A stretch of DNA of 64,000 nucleotides from Vanessa cardui. Lineage: Eukaryota > Arthropoda > Insecta > Lepidoptera > Nymphalidae. The position numbers were made by a program, and so were the translations under genes. Positions 12,385 to 23,801 of the stretch are shown here, in pieces. Under the pieces are notes generated by a model. It was given only the letters and a program-made list of their open reading frames with translations, made no database searches and had not been told where the DNA came from. Numbering within the stretch: position 1 is the first letter of the stretch; each line of letters starts with the position of its first letter. Location of the stretch: assembly GCF_905220365.1 (NCBI RefSeq), contig NC_061140.1, forward strand, positions 12,340,501 through 12,404,500, in the 5' to 3' direction.

Positions 12385-12560
12385 AGCTAGTTGTCGCCTG
12401 TGTCTTCGCTCGCTTTAAGGATTTTTTCGTCTGGTGTTATGAAATAGCCTTTTTCCTTGAAATTCAAGCTTTCTACACCAAATAAAGTCACAATTTAGTT
12501 TAGTGGATTGTCTGAACAATATCCGGACATAGTTGTTTCCGCATTTATAATATTAGTATA
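12385..12560 (+). repeat. Family 5 repeat, diverged
   Basis: GCTAGTTGTCGCCTGTGTCTTCGCTCGC head, AATAGCCTTTTTCCTTG middle and CATTTATAATATTAGTATA end. Only the general order of motifs is kept. Confidence 0.5.
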
Positions 12561-12649
12561 GGTTGTATGAAAACAAAATTTCAGGGCATCCTAAATTAGT
12601 ATTCTAAGCTTTACGTCTATTAATACTTTTCAACTTTTTTTGTAACTAT

Positions 12650-12772
12650 TTAGATGTGCCTATTTGCCCATGGTAAGTTGTTGCCACCCGAGACTTTTGG
12701 AGCTGCAAGAAATATTAACCGTTCCTTATATTGCCAATTCACCATCAATCTTGGGAATTAAGATAAATTAAT
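12650..12772 (-). repeat. Family 3 remnant
   Basis: CCCATGGTAAGTTGTTGCC, AAGAAATATTAACCGTTCC, CACCATCAATCTTGGGAATT. Middle part only. Confidence 0.55.
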
Positions 12773-13418
12773 ATAAGCTGTGTTCTGATACATGCTTTAG
12801 TCATATGGCCAGCCAGGCTTAGGATTTAAAACCAGAATCTTAGAGGTCTGTGGCATTATATTCAGCAGTCAGATATTAGAGGCAGTCGAGGCTTTCGAGC
12901 CCGTAGAACATTACCCTGAAAAGGAATGAAGAGTATTGTACAATAGTGTAGTAAATACTAAACAAAATAAAAGTAACTAACAGAAAATCACGAGAGGTAA
13001 ATTCCAAGAAAGTCGTAAAGTAATTACCGTTGAACTTATATTTATGTAGTTAAATATTATTTTTCTAGTTTAATAAACTTCTTTTTGCCGAAGTTCAAAA
13101 AGAAGTACCGATGATAATATATAAAATTTTCTCGCAAATAAACTCATTCACAATATTTTGAGGTAAAAATGAACGATTGCTTCCATTCAGCGAAATTTGT
13201 CTTCGCTTTTTATGAAATCTTTGCTTATTTTCAAAAAGTTACACGGACGCCAGTTTTTAGATTGATTAGTTTTTTCGTTTATTATATAAACTGTTGGAAA
13301 AGTTGCAAACACAATTTTGTGATATTTTTCTTAGTATTTTCGTATCGCTTTTATTTATTATATACTTTATATGAAGCAAAGTTATTTTGTAAGATCACAC
13401 TTCTTACTGGTGAAATGT
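12773..13418. other. No gene; open frame judged chance
   Basis: The 111-codon frame at 13169-13504 is rich in F, Y and K from AT-rich DNA, and its end runs into the family 3 copy. A 10-bp inverted repeat ACTTCTTTTT / AAAAAGAAGT sits at 13077-13106. Confidence 0.4.
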
Positions 13419-13682
13419 TGAATGCTTTGTGCAAGCCCGTCTGGGTAGGTACAACCCGCTCATCAGTTATTCTACCGCCAAAGAACAGTACTCAGTATTG
13501 TTGAGTTCCGGTTTGAGGGGTGAGTGAGCCAGTGGCACATAACATCTTAGTTCCCAAGGTTGATGGCACATTGACGATGTAAGGAATAGTTAATATTTCT
13601 TAAAGCGTCAGTGTCTATGGGTGATGGTGATCACTTATCATCAGGTGGCCCATATGCTCGTCCGCCAACCTGTACCATAAAA
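13419..13682 (+). repeat. Family 3 element, nearly full length
   Basis: It runs from GCTTTGTGCAAGCCCGTCTGG to CCGCCAACCTGTACCATAAA and a run of A. The A run after CCATAAA is one reason for reading this end as the 3' tail. The first 15 bp (ACTTGGTGGTAGGG) are replaced. Confidence 0.85.
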
Positions 13683-13994
13683 AAAGTTATTTATTTCTGT
13701 ATACAGCTTACACTACGATTAATATTATATAACCACTACGATTCTTAAGTCGTAACAAATTAATTAAAATCCATGTAATACTACAAAAGCTTCCGAAAAT
13801 ACTACCGAAAAAAAAGTAATCAAAGTCGCTTCTGACATTTCGAAATCGAGTCTACATCGGGTTTCGAGACCACAGAATAGCCCCATAGAATTGTTCTAAC
13901 AGTAAACTCCACAAAAGATTAAATGAGATTCTTAGATTAAATCAAAGTGGATCTTCATGTAAAGTTCATTGCGCAAAGTTGCGTGCATAGGTTG

Positions 13995-14175
13995 TATGTT
14001 ATAGTCGGGCACGCACGCTACAGCGGTCACGAATAACGCCCATAATATCTTCGGATTTATTCGGTCCGGTCGCAGGTCGTCTGTGAGATATCTTATTTTA
14101 GATCGCAGCTTCAGTGCGTCGGTCAGCGGGGACCACTACATTGAGTAACGTCAGCATGAAAATTTCTGATGGTAT
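13995..14175 (+). promoter_or_regulatory. Possible promoter / leader exon
   Basis: A CpG-rich island in AT-rich surroundings. It contains an arthropod initiator-like TTCAGTG at 14111-14117, then an ATG at 14156 (MKISD) followed by G|GTATTT, which could act as a weak splice donor. No TATA box or DPE at the right spacing was found. A leader plus signal-peptide start is possible; a chance GC patch is equally possible. Confidence 0.2.
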
Positions 14176-14294
14176 TTTACTATAGTTTTCATTAGTGGAA
14201 ATTTTACACTTCATTCATCACTGTCACATGACGATTTCAAAGTTTTTTGAGCTTTATTGAATTAAGAATATTTTGATTTCGATTTAATTTTTTT

Positions 14295-14620
14295 ATTTTA
14301 TCTTTGACGTTTTTATCATTACCCTACCCCTGTCCAAATTTACTTGTGGTCGGCGCAGCATGTCTTCTTCTTTCATACTTCTGACGTCATCTCAAAAGTA
14401 ACATTATTTCCACCAATATCATCTTTCACACAATCTATCCACCGTTTCTGTAGTCACCCTCGTCTCTTTATCTACTCACGTTCAGACTTAAGACCTTCCT
14501 CACAATATGTTCCTCATTCTCCACATGACATGCCCATACCGTGATAGCCGGCTTTCAAACTTCCTCTTATGTAATCATTCCTTACTTTGATGTTGTTACT
14601 GCTTACTTAACTTGCAGTGT
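14295..14620 (+). repeat. Old dispersed repeat, class unknown
   Basis: Phrases such as CCCTGTCCAAATTTACTTGTGG, GGCGCAGCATGTCTTCTTC and CTTCCTCACAATATGTTCC are ones I associate with a repeat widespread in moths and butterflies. This is memory, not a search, and there is no second copy in the window. The 66-codon frame at 14344 is not a gene. Confidence 0.35.
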
Positions 14621-15479
14621 TGGGTTAGATCATATTTTGCAAGCTGAGTTACTCCACTTATTCTACGGAGTTCAAATTTTGATTTTATGTTTCTCCCAAT
14701 CTTTATTTGAATAAAATATAGATATTATATTAGCTATTAGACACTATAAAATTATAGTGGTGCAAAATACGAGCTCATTTCGGTAATAATCTAATTAAGA
14801 ACAAATCAGTTAACTATATTCCTACCTCTGTAAATGATTACTATAATATATACTATAGCATAAACTCTCATGACTTTTATGCTATCGGTACCCCATTCCC
14901 CAAATGTTGACCGCACTTATCTACCGTGAGGTATGCCTTATTATGTGAGTTTTTGCGGACGCCTCAGTAACATTGGCTGTTATCGAGGAAAAAACCACAT
15001 TTTACCTACATATAGGTAATTCTGTTTAAAATACGCCTCCCTTCGTCGTCCACTAGCTATTTTTATTATGGAAAAGTGAAATTTAATCAATTCCTGCCGA
15101 TCTTTTCTACTTTGAGTATAAAATAGTACCTTTTTTGTCAACTTTTACGTTTGGACATCAGACATTTTGATTTCGATGACATAAAACCATTTTGTATTCT
15201 ACAAAATGGTTTTATTATTTTTACTCGATTATTCCAAATTATTTCACAATTCATTGATTTTCATATATCTTTACATAATGATATATGTTACCAAAATATT
15301 TGATAACGCTCTTGATGTATTTCGACCACAGCGGCTGATGTAGACTAGATATGTGTGCAGGTCATATTAAGGCGCAATTGAGTGGTTAGCACAAGTGCAT
15401 TTTCACTTAATGAAGCTAATTCGACCTGATTGGAAAGAGCTCCAGAGTAATGATATTAAAAATGTGAAAGTAGATCTGA
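14621..15479. other. No gene; contains a perfect hairpin
   Basis: Besides the hairpin at 15181-15215 (own entry), nothing is recognised in this AT-rich stretch. Confidence 0.35.
15181..15215. repeat. Perfect 16-bp inverted repeat, 3-nt loop
   Basis: ATAAAACCATTTTGTA at 15181-15196 and its exact complement at 15200-15215, separated by TTC. It is too short for a typical miRNA precursor and matches no transposon end seen here. Confidence 0.9.
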
Positions 15480-15622
15480 CCGATTTCGATGAAATTTGAT
15501 ATAGATAGTTTCAGTTCCAGGAAGGGAGATGCTACTTTTTTAATTCACCACTTGAGATGATAAATGTTAAAGTTTTTTATATTCTGCACGAGTAAAGCCA
15601 CAGGTCCAGCTAGTTTACTCAT
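15480..15622 (-). repeat. Family 5 repeat, diverged
   Basis: On the minus strand it starts ACTAGCTGGACCTGTGGC and has CATCAAATTTCATCGAAATC near the end. The middle is mostly unrecognisable. Confidence 0.45.
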
Positions 15623-15962
15623 AAAGTGAAGACCTGAAAAGTAATTCTATTATAAACCGATTTGAATCAAAGTAAGTAAAGTGTATCCATACCTTAACAT
15701 TTTTTATAAAAGTATTACGACCGTCCTAATCTATTGAACCGTGGGTCAGATCGTGCGATCCTTATCTGTATCGATTGTGTATCGATTACAAAGAATCGAA
15801 CCGGCCTTGATGAGATATCGAAAGATTAATGGGATGATTTCGATTATTTGAAATATGGCTTGAAATATATAATTTTATCGTGAACTGTAGGCAGATCGTT
15901 GTTCAGAAATTTATGAGTGAAACATTTATAGGCACTTTTAATAGCATTTATATTTACTGTTT

Positions 15963-16130
15963 GTCAGTTTAGTGGCTAGTACATACGACCTCAGACCCTG
16001 AGGATCTGGTTTCAAATGCCGAGCATGAGCCAGCAAAAGTTATCGAGTTTTTCTGTTGGAAAAAACCCAGTAGTTGTCTCGAGTCTGGAAGTTGGAAGTG
16101 TACAATACCGTGCTCCGGATGCTAAGACAA
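15963..16130 (+). repeat. Possible third tRNA-like SINE
   Basis: AGTTTAGTGGCTAGTACATACG resembles an A box and GGATCTGGTTTCAAATGCC a B box, 35 bp apart, followed by GAGTTTTTCTGTTGG. This is a single copy in the window, so the family is inferred only from the polymerase III-like boxes. Confidence 0.3.
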
Positions 16131-16529
16131 GTTAGCTAAGTCAACTTGGAATTTATATCTACGTTTTAATATATACGCTTCATTCCAATTATGGCGTTTA
16201 TTTAAGATTGCCCAATAAACCTTCTAAGTTTAAAAACTTTTTTTTGATTCATAATATACCGAAGAATATTTTAAAACAAAAATAAGGACAGGTTATCACG
16301 CCGGGTCTGGGTATGGTTAGCCATATAAGGCAGCTACTACACTAAAGAAGCAATCACATATTGACTCTGCTTACCTCTAAAGTGGTAGTGATCATATTAG
16401 TTACACAACCAGTAGACGGCCTAAGTTTTGTTAGAGCCCGTATTACTTCTCTCTGATTGGTTTAAACGAGCTCCAATGAAAGTAATATTGTTTGTAAATG
16501 TTTTTGAATCCTTTCCTCTTTTCATGCCA

Positions 16530-16812
16530 TAGATAGATAGACGTAAATAGGTAAGTGATCATCGCAAATAGATATACACGCTGAATGAAATTTTAATGGT
16601 TTCTTTTGTAACCAAAGCGCCACCAACCACGGGACTGAGATGCTATATTCCTTTTGCCTATAGTTACTCCAGCCTTACATCGCTAATGCTTTACCTTGGG
16701 AACTAAGATGTTATAACCCTTGTGCCTGCAGTACTGGGTCACTGACCCTTTAAACCGGAATACAACAATACAATGTATTGCTGGTTGGCGGTGGAATATC
16801 TGGTGAGTTAAC
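16530..16812 (-). repeat. Family 3 element with internal duplication
   Basis: A diverged copy in which the block from the CACCAACC word through GGGACT.AGATG and TGCCT occurs twice, at about 16613-16670 and 16683-16740. It otherwise runs in the usual order to GGTGGAATATCTGGTGAGT. Confidence 0.65.
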
Positions 16813-16867
16813 CTTTACTCAAAATTATTAGTTAATGTTTATTATCAGATTTTATGTTTCTAAACAT

Positions 16868-17057
16868 TAATCTATACTTATAAATGTAAATGTAACACTG
16901 TCTATCTGTTGCTCTTTCACGACCAAACCGCACAACCGAATTTGATGAAATTTGGTACGAAGCAAGCTTGAAGTACAAGGAAGAACATTTCTCCTTTTTG
17001 CTGACACATGACAACCAACCCATAAAACGCGAGCAAAGCCGCAAGCTACAGCTAGTT
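16868..17057 (-). repeat. Family 5 repeat
   Basis: On the minus strand it reads CTAGCTGTAGCTTGCGGCTTTGC and GCTTCGTACCAAATTTCATC, then GTCGTGAAAGAGC and ACAGATAGACAG. This is a clear copy. Its long minus-strand frame is not a gene. Confidence 0.65.
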
Positions 17058-17114
17058 GAATATATATGCGTGTAATTTGTTTGTGTATTGTTTGGGTGGC
17101 TCGTTCATGAATTT

Positions 17115-17215
17115 CTGATTAGCCTAAAGGTTGACTGGCAGTGAATGCCTTCAGGCATTAAGTCCGCCCTTTATTCCAGCTGCACAATTTTGACGGTTAA
17201 TAAAGTTTTTCGAAT
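17115..17215 (+). repeat. LINE 3' end with conserved stem-loop
   Basis: GAATGCCTTCAGGCATT forms a small stem-loop followed by AAGTCCGCC, and the segment ends TTAATAAAGTTTTT. The same design (stem-loop, then AAGGCCGCC, then AATAAA) occurs at 30.9 kb. I read both as 3' ends of 5'-truncated LINEs. Confidence 0.45.
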
Positions 17216-17344
17216 AAAGTAACATCTCAAAAGCACTTCAAGATTGTCATTACGAAAGATTAACTGAACGTAAAACTACCATCGTTTTAAATTGTATATT
17301 TTACCGATTACCCTTATAGTATTCATTTAAATTTATATATAACA

Positions 17345-17643
17345 GAGAGTCGAAATGGCCCAATCGTTAGATCGCGTGCATCTTAACCGATGATTGCGGG
17401 TTCAAACCCAGGTAAGCACCGCTGATTCATGTGCTTAATTTGTCCTTATAATTCATCTCGTACTCAGCGGTGAAGGAAAACATCGTGAGGAAACCTGCAT
17501 GTGACAAATTTCATAGAAATTCTGCCACATGTGTATTCCACCAACCCGCATTGGAATAGCGTCGTGGAATATGTTCCAAACCTTCTCCTCAAAGGGAGAG
17601 GAGGCCTTTAGCAGTGGGATTTTACAGGATGTTGTTGTTATTG
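17345..17643 (+). repeat. Family 1 SINE with perfect 11-bp target duplication
   Basis: A full copy from GAGAGTCGAAATGGCCC to GATGTTGTTGTTATTG, flanked by TATATATAACA at 17334-17344 and 17644-17654. The TA-rich target fits LINE-endonuclease insertion. It belongs to the (GTT)n-tail subfamily. Confidence 0.95.
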
Positions 17644-17655
17644 TATATATAACAA

Positions 17656-18498
17656 AAAAGATATAAAAAAAATAACATTTGTTCATATCTTAAAATACAT
17701 GTATGTTTTTTGTTGAATGTATGTTTGAAAAATATTTCTTATTCCATTATTATTTTAATTATGTAAATTGAGCCATTAGAATACATGTAAATATAATCTT
17801 AACACGAAATCGAGCCAACAAACAGCATAGATGTTGCTGTTCTGGTTTTAAAGTGTTCAGATCTAGACTTTAATCTAGTCTACTCTCGGTCTAGATCTCA
17901 AATAGAAAGTCTAATTTTCTGAGAACGCTAATCAGATATGTTTCAGTGATTTATTATGGAATCCGTTTATTTAATTAAAGTTTGGACGAGATGTTTCTTT
18001 GGATTAACACGTGGGTTTGAATGAAATGTTTGGGAAACTTTGCTGGGAATTTTCTTAGAGCATTCCTCAAGACCTTAAGATAAAAGTCTTCTTCAATCGA
18101 TGTATGCTCTGTAATCAAATTTTTCTAATTCAATTAAGTTCAATTAAATTTGAAATATGTATTCTACCTAGAAGAACTAGAAGAAAGTAGTAGGTGATAT
18201 TACCCAGCCATTAAAAAACATGTAGTGTATGTTATCTCTACATCTATTTTATCGTTTCTTTTTTACTTTTATAATCTTGGAATATTTATCACTATACAAA
18301 ATATTACTTCTTATTTAGTAATGATTTAATGTATTGGATGGATTAATAATACACAATTTATATATGAAAAAAAGTATGTACGTATATTTGTCTGAATATA
18401 ATAGTTATCATTTGTTGCACATGATGCTACATTTGTTAAACAAAAAATGCAGTTGCAAATATTGGTGTGCACTTAAGTATGTAATAAATGAGTTTTTT
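17656..18498. other. No gene; 10-bp inverted repeat
   Basis: AGATCTAGAC at 17859-17868 and GTCTAGATCT at 17889-17898 are an inverted pair of 10-bp arms, each containing the 6-mer TCTAGA. The 67-codon frame at 18334 runs into a repeat and is not taken as a gene. Confidence 0.4.
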
Positions 18499-18771
18499 TA
18501 TGGTATAGGTTGGCGGACGAGCGTATGGGCCACCTGATGGTAAGTGGTCACCATCGCCTATAGACAATGACAAAATTAACTATTCCTTACATCGTCAATG
18601 TGCCACCAACCTTGGGAACTAAGATGTTATGTCCTTGTGCCTGTAGTTACATTGGTTCACTCACCCTTCAGACCGGAACACAACAATACTGAGTACTATT
18701 ATTTGGCGGTAGAATAACTGATGAGTGGGTGGTACCTACCCAGACGGGCTTGCACAAAGCCCTACCACCAA
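18499..18771 (-). repeat. Family 3 element, full length, reference copy
   Basis: It runs from ATGGTATAGGTTGGCGGACG, preceded by a T run (A tail on the minus strand), to CTACCACCAAGTAA. Only about 20 bp in the middle are missing. The other copies can be compared with this one. Confidence 0.9.
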
Positions 18772-18955
18772 GTAATATTTACCAAGGAAGACTATAGTAT
18801 CTGGGCACGTCAGAGAGAAGCTGAGAGAGGAATCGGAGGGTCAAGTCGATGTCGGATAGCGTCATGCCGTTTGTCACGCTGGCATAGCTTTTATATCAAA
18901 ACTAGTAGTAGTCCGCAGCAGCGCTCGCGTTTTAGAATGTTTGTTGTCACTTGTA

Positions 18956-19077
18956 AGGCAAAAAAGTAGCCTATTTTTGGTTGGAGTTCAAGTTCGCTTC
19001 ATACCAAATTTCATCAACTTCGATCAGCGGAGTTCGTTCAGACAGGCAGAGTTACTTTCATATTTATAATGTTAATA
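18956..19077 (+). repeat. Family 5 repeat, 3' half
   Basis: AAAGTAGCCTATTTTTGG, TTCATACCAAATTTCATCAA, CAGACAGGCAGAGTTAC and TTTATAATGTTAATATA. A (TA)n run directly follows at 19075-19093. Confidence 0.65.
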
Positions 19078-19094
19078 TATATATATATATTAAT

Positions 19095-19717
19095 GGCTAA
19101 CTGCGTTATCGTAAATTTGTGGAAAAATTATCTGAATGACTGTTCTGCCTTGAAGCTAATGAAGTAATTGTTCCATAATATGTAAAGATGGGTTAAAGGC
19201 AACGCATTAAAATACAATAACATACTTTGAAGAGAATAGCGTTCTTGGAGTAAAAAATAAAGGAGATGGACTCTTACGAAAACCGTTCAACGATAATAAG
19301 TAAAAACTTATTTCCAAATACGAACGAAAATTCCTTCGTTTAATAATTTTGTCCTTTGTACTTGCATAATTTTTGTGGAATTTCAAATGAGACGCTTCAT
19401 GTCGGAATCGTCAGACATAATGTAAAATTTGCATGAATTATGTAGTTTATAACCGGCCGTATTGTTGTTTGGACTTCGGAATTGCGAAATAACGAAAATA
19501 TTTTCGTGGAATTTATGGAAAAAAACTCTTATAGATCGCTTCATTTATTGGAGCCTCCGGACAATAATGAATCGTGGACTTAATGAAGTACTTCTTTCAA
19601 TCTTATTTAATGGTGGTATTCTTATTTTATTTAAAAATCGACGATGTTTTTTGATGTTCTGTGTAAGACTTTACCATTGAAAATTTGTGTATAATTTAAA
19701 CGTTTTACGTAATAATT
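19095..19717. other. No feature seen
   Basis: Unique-looking DNA. The 72-codon open frame at 19462-19680 has no recognisable motif. Confidence 0.35.
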
Positions 19718-19726
19718 AACGAAAAT

Positions 19727-19929
19727 CTCGTGCTCGGCGGTGAAGGAAAACATCGTGAGGAAACCTTCATGTGTTTAATATCATCGAAATTCTGCCACAT
19801 GTGCATTCCACCAACCCGCATTGGAAGAGCGTGGTGGAATATTCCAAACCCTGTCCTTAATGGAAGAGGAAGCCTTGTCCCAGCAGTGGAAAATTTGCAG
19901 GCTGTTACTTTACTTTAATTTTTTTTATG
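19727..19929 (+). repeat. Family 1 SINE, 5'-truncated, 9-bp duplication
   Basis: It begins inside the SINE body (CTCGTGCTCGGCGGTGAAGG), so A and B boxes are absent, and ends TTACTTTACTTTAATTTT. AACGAAAAT flanks it at 19718-19726 and 19930-19938, so truncation occurred at insertion. It is of the TTACT-tail subfamily. Confidence 0.9.
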
Positions 19930-20234
19930 AACGAAAATAAATCGCCGTTCATTTAGAATACGAGCGAGTCTTTGGGTACGATGACAATGACAATACCAGA
20001 TCAGTTACTGAGAAAAACAGCTTTCGAATGTCCCACTGCTTGATGCATGCTGTCTGTTTTATTCGTTCGAAATTTGGATCTCGACGAAGATCCTTTCCAT
20101 ACAATTTTACTTTAAGTTACATTATATAGAACTGAACATGTTCAATTATTATTTAATCTATGTGTGAGTGAGTTCAATATATTTTTTTAAATTCTATTTA
20201 AATGTTAAAAAAAAAACCCTAAACTATCAAAGCG

Positions 20235-20539
20235 ATTTACATTTCTACATAAATACATTAAAAGCCTGTAAATTTCACACAGCTGGGATAAGGCCTCCTC
20301 TTCCATTAAGAAGATGGATTGAACGCTGTTCCAATACGGATTGGTGAAATTCACATATGGCAGAATTTCTATGAAATTAGACATGTTTCGATGAAATTAG
20401 ATACATGTTGGTTTCCTCATGATGTTTTGAATAATAAACACAAATAAAGCACATGAATATTCAGTGGTGCCTGCCTGGTTTTGAACCCACAATCATCGAT
20501 TAAGATGCACGCGTTCTAACCACTGGGCCATCTCGGCTC
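20235..20539 (-). repeat. Family 1 SINE, full length, 9-bp duplication
   Basis: The head GAGCCGAGATGGCCCAGTGG lies on the minus strand at the right. ATCAAAGCG flanks it at 20226-20234 and 20540-20548. A 20-bp internal stretch (ATTTC.ATGAAATTAGA) is present twice. Confidence 0.85.
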
Positions 20540-20648
20540 ATCAAAGCGCTGCAGTTATGAAAGACTTGTTTTACTTCAAACCGCACTGTCCCAATTACTT
20601 TTGCGAGTTGAAGTTTATTTGACAATTAGTACGTACATACAGTTTCAG

Positions 20649-20750
20649 GGCTCGAGTTGTACGAGGAGGGCAGTGAATGTGGACAAGATCTTGTTTTGTT
20701 TATTATTATTATCTACGGGACTACGAGTGCACGAAATAGACACCACAATG
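20649..20750 (+). CDS. Candidate internal or leader exon
   Basis: A 102-bp segment between an acceptor-like ACAGTTTCAG and a donor-like AATG|GTAAGA. Two frames stay open across it. One encodes a hydrophobic run (ILFCLLLLSTGL) of signal-peptide type but has no ATG, so it would need an upstream exon. It lies 675 bp before the candidate start exon at 21425 and could be its 5'UTR exon. The splice sites are the main evidence; no homology is recognised. Confidence 0.25.
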
Positions 20751-21424
20751 GTAAGAAGTGGCACAGTTAAAATTAATGTACTTTTGGCAATGACCAAATA
20801 AAATTAGTAAATAGTGTTTTCCCAAGTTGAAAGGCTTTTTTTATTATATTTTTTATACCTGTGCTGTTTCTTTCTTTCAATGTAAGCTTTAGTTTTACAT
20901 ACGTATTTTAGTTAGTAAAATATCTTCTATGGCTTTTCTGCTATATTTTGAGCGATGTCAAGAAAAGGAATAGAAGTGCATAATAAAAAGTCGGCGAAGT
21001 TGTATATTTTTGACCAATGAGCACACGCGGTTCTAGAGTTGACCATCTGATATCACTAAACATATTTTTCGAGTGGATATCAAGTTAATATTACTTATTA
21101 CCAACGTGAGAGGTCACATAGTCACACATAATAAGAAAAATGTGCGAAAACTTATAATAGTAACAAATGTCATATTTAAAAAAAATAATGAATACGCAGG
21201 CTTAAAAACTGTAGGCGCCATTGATAGAAAAATTGTCCTTTTTCTAAAGCTTGTACGTAAAAAAATATTTTTGGCTTCTCTAGTAGTTTCTATAGCCAAT
21301 GTTAGCACATTACCGGGGTCTGCGTGTTATGGTCATCTCAAGCACATGTGGCGTGTTACTTTCATATCGCGATATTAAGTCTGAATTATATACAATAGTC
21401 GTATTTTGTATTTTTAAATTACAG

Positions 21425-21501
21425 CCAACATGGCGAAATGCGCAGAAAACGTGGATCCAAACTTGGACCAAATATTTGGCCAAGCCCAAGGTTGGTGGCA
21501 A
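21425..21501 (+). CDS. Candidate first coding exon, SLC22-like transporter
   Basis: A pyrimidine-rich acceptor (TTTTAAATTACAG) is followed by CCAACATGGCG, a good insect start context. From the ATG at 21430 the peptide begins MAKCAENVDPNLDQIFG and reaches QGWWQ. A donor is possible at 21490/21491 (CAAG|GTTGGT) or 21501/21502 (CAA|GTAGTG). Unspliced, the frame stops at 21520. In SLC22-type organic cation transporters the N-terminus often reads (D/N)LD.I...G.(W/Y)Q just before the first membrane helix, which this resembles. That is family memory on a very short peptide. No downstream exon was recognised, so the gene would extend past a long intron. Confidence 0.4.
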
Positions 21502-21505
21502 GTAG

Positions 21506-22419
21506 TGATTACTTATCTATAATAAAAATAACAATAGTATTAAGAGTTAGGAATAAAGCTGTATTTTTGTTTCAATATCAATAGTGAGTATCTTTTTAAA
21601 ATATTTGATCATTAAAATAGGATGAATAAATTAATCATAAACTCATTTATCATGTGAGTTAAAAAAATGTATACATGCATTTTAATTCCAGCAAGTAATA
21701 ATGTCTATAACAATAATTTATGTTTATTTAGAAAAAAAGTTAGAATTTTCGCAGGATTTTTTTTACTAATAAAATCGTTTGAGCTTCTTTTCTGAATGTG
21801 ATTTCTTTGCCAATATTCAATAACAATTCGTTAAGAATATAATAGAAACTTTAGGAATTATTTAAAATAATATTTTTTATGAAAATAAATAAATATATAT
21901 TTGATTCAAGTATTGGGTAAATGTCCTTAAATTTAACAATTGAAACCAATATTTGAGTTACCAAATTATATTTCTAAAAAACATAGATTTTTCGTAAATA
22001 CACTTAAAAAGACTGTGAATTGACTAATATTTAATAAAAACACTTTTGTCATTGACAAAAAACACTAATAATTTAAATGTCATACGAAAAATAAGTAACA
22101 TACGTCTCAGTTGTTTTTAACGCAATTATCTAAATAACATCTCAAATTGCTTTCTTTATGCGTTTATAGAAATGGCCGGCCATTATCATAACCGTTGGCT
22201 TCAAATATGTATTATAATAGATCACATGGTTTAAAGTTAACAATAGGTTTACATCTGAATCAATGAGTACGGGGATTAATTATTTTAGTATTCCACGACA
22301 ACTACAAATGTGATTTCTTTTATTCACACATTGTAGTGATGCTTTGTATGGTTTTGTCACAGATTAAATATACAGACACTCTCTCAAGTTTCTTTACCAA
22401 ACTTTTTGTTACTTTTCAA
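21506..22419. other. Very AT-rich stretch, intron-like
   Basis: Long A/T runs, no repeat family and no exon. If the exon at 21425 is real, this is the beginning of its intron. Confidence 0.35.
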
Positions 22420-22576
22420 TACTTGGTGGTAGAACATAGTGTGTTGTGTTCCAGTTTGAATATGACCCCCTCGGTCAGTGTAACAGGCACAACTTAGTTC
22501 TCAAGGTTGGTGGTGCATTAGCGTTGTAAGGCTTATTTTATATTTCATACAACGCCAGTGACTAAGGGCGAATGAC
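22420..22576 (+). repeat. Family 3 element, 5' two-thirds
   Basis: It starts ACTTGGTGGTAG with a deletion to GTGTTGTGTTCCAGTTTGAA, then TTAGTTCTCAAGGTTGGTGG. It stops before the A-tail end. Confidence 0.75.
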
Positions 22577-23800
22577 TGATATTCCTAGTTAGCCCTCATT
22601 TTATACTCGCAGCTTGAGTTAGGAGTGGGTACGATAATAAATAATTGGGTAATAGGCATAATCCATAGTTCAATGCGTTATTGATGCTATTTTATATTAT
22701 AGCATATACGTTACATATATACAGTTACATAATATAAAGTCTATAAACATACATGTTAGACGTGAGCTGGGGTCCGATCGACGTCATTCAAACTGCCAAT
22801 CTGCCAACCACTCAATTCATACTTGCCAGTATTAATCTTGAGAACAATGTGTAGATATTATACATTATGTATATCCTATACATTATATAATCCTTGCGAT
22901 TAGTTTCGATTATTACATCATTAATGTAATTATATCACATATTTATATATCAAACAACACTGACACAAGAAGCTAGCCAGCATTCGATTATTTAACAGAA
23001 ATTATGTGCACTATTATAAATCAAGAATGGTAAGTCTGTTATATTTATTCTTTGACCGAAAAATGATTCACGAACGCCTTTAAAACGCATCCCGGTTGAC
23101 ATAGAGCGATAAATGCCAAAAAATCGTAAATTACGGCCGTAATACAACCCTAAAAACGACAGCAGAATGCAATACAGATTGAATGTATTACCGGTTTTTT
23201 TTTTAAATGATCGTAAAAATATTTTCGGAATGTTTTGTCCGACTTCCCGTATACGTATATACTTCGCCGAAGTTCGGGATTATTAGGATGGAAAGGTGTC
23301 GCCATATGGAAAAATTGTCCATTGTGTGTATGTGTTCTGTTTGTTGTGAAGCGAATGTATAAAGTCGTAAATTATAAGGTCATATCGTTTGTTTGTTTGA
23401 CACACAAAATTACACTTAAGTCGTTTGAAATTAATGGCCGCGGATTGGCAAAGTGATCAACCAAAGTACGTTTAAATGTATTTTGTGTTATTTACACTTA
23501 ATAATTTATACGTAACAGGCACAAGTTAGGATACTGGGTCACTCTGGAATACAAATAAAAACACTCGTTTCAACAATCCGATGCCTCGAGTACCGCACAG
23601 GCCCAGTGAGACAAATACAGTGGTTTTAAAGCAATATCGTTAGTTGAAATCCGGTTGAGTGAAATCACAGATAAAAGATATTATTTTTATATATGTCATA
23701 ATAGTGAAAAAATATAGTTATTATTTCTCAACGCTACTGACTTAACTAAAGATAATTTCTATTGACCTAAAAATGCTTAAAGATAAAAATATATTTTGTA
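22577..23800. other. No gene recognised
   Basis: The 73-codon frame at 23235-23456 contains no recognisable motif. A patch at 22750-22830 (GTCCGATCGACGTC...GCCAACCACTCAA) has a tRNA-like feel but no A/B box pair. Confidence 0.35.
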
Positions 23801-23801
23801 T

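Noticed and set aside
18721..18969. 82-codon frame MSGWYLPRRACTKPYHQ
   Set aside because: Its first part is the family 3 repeat end, seen again at 55.4 kb and 43.6 kb.
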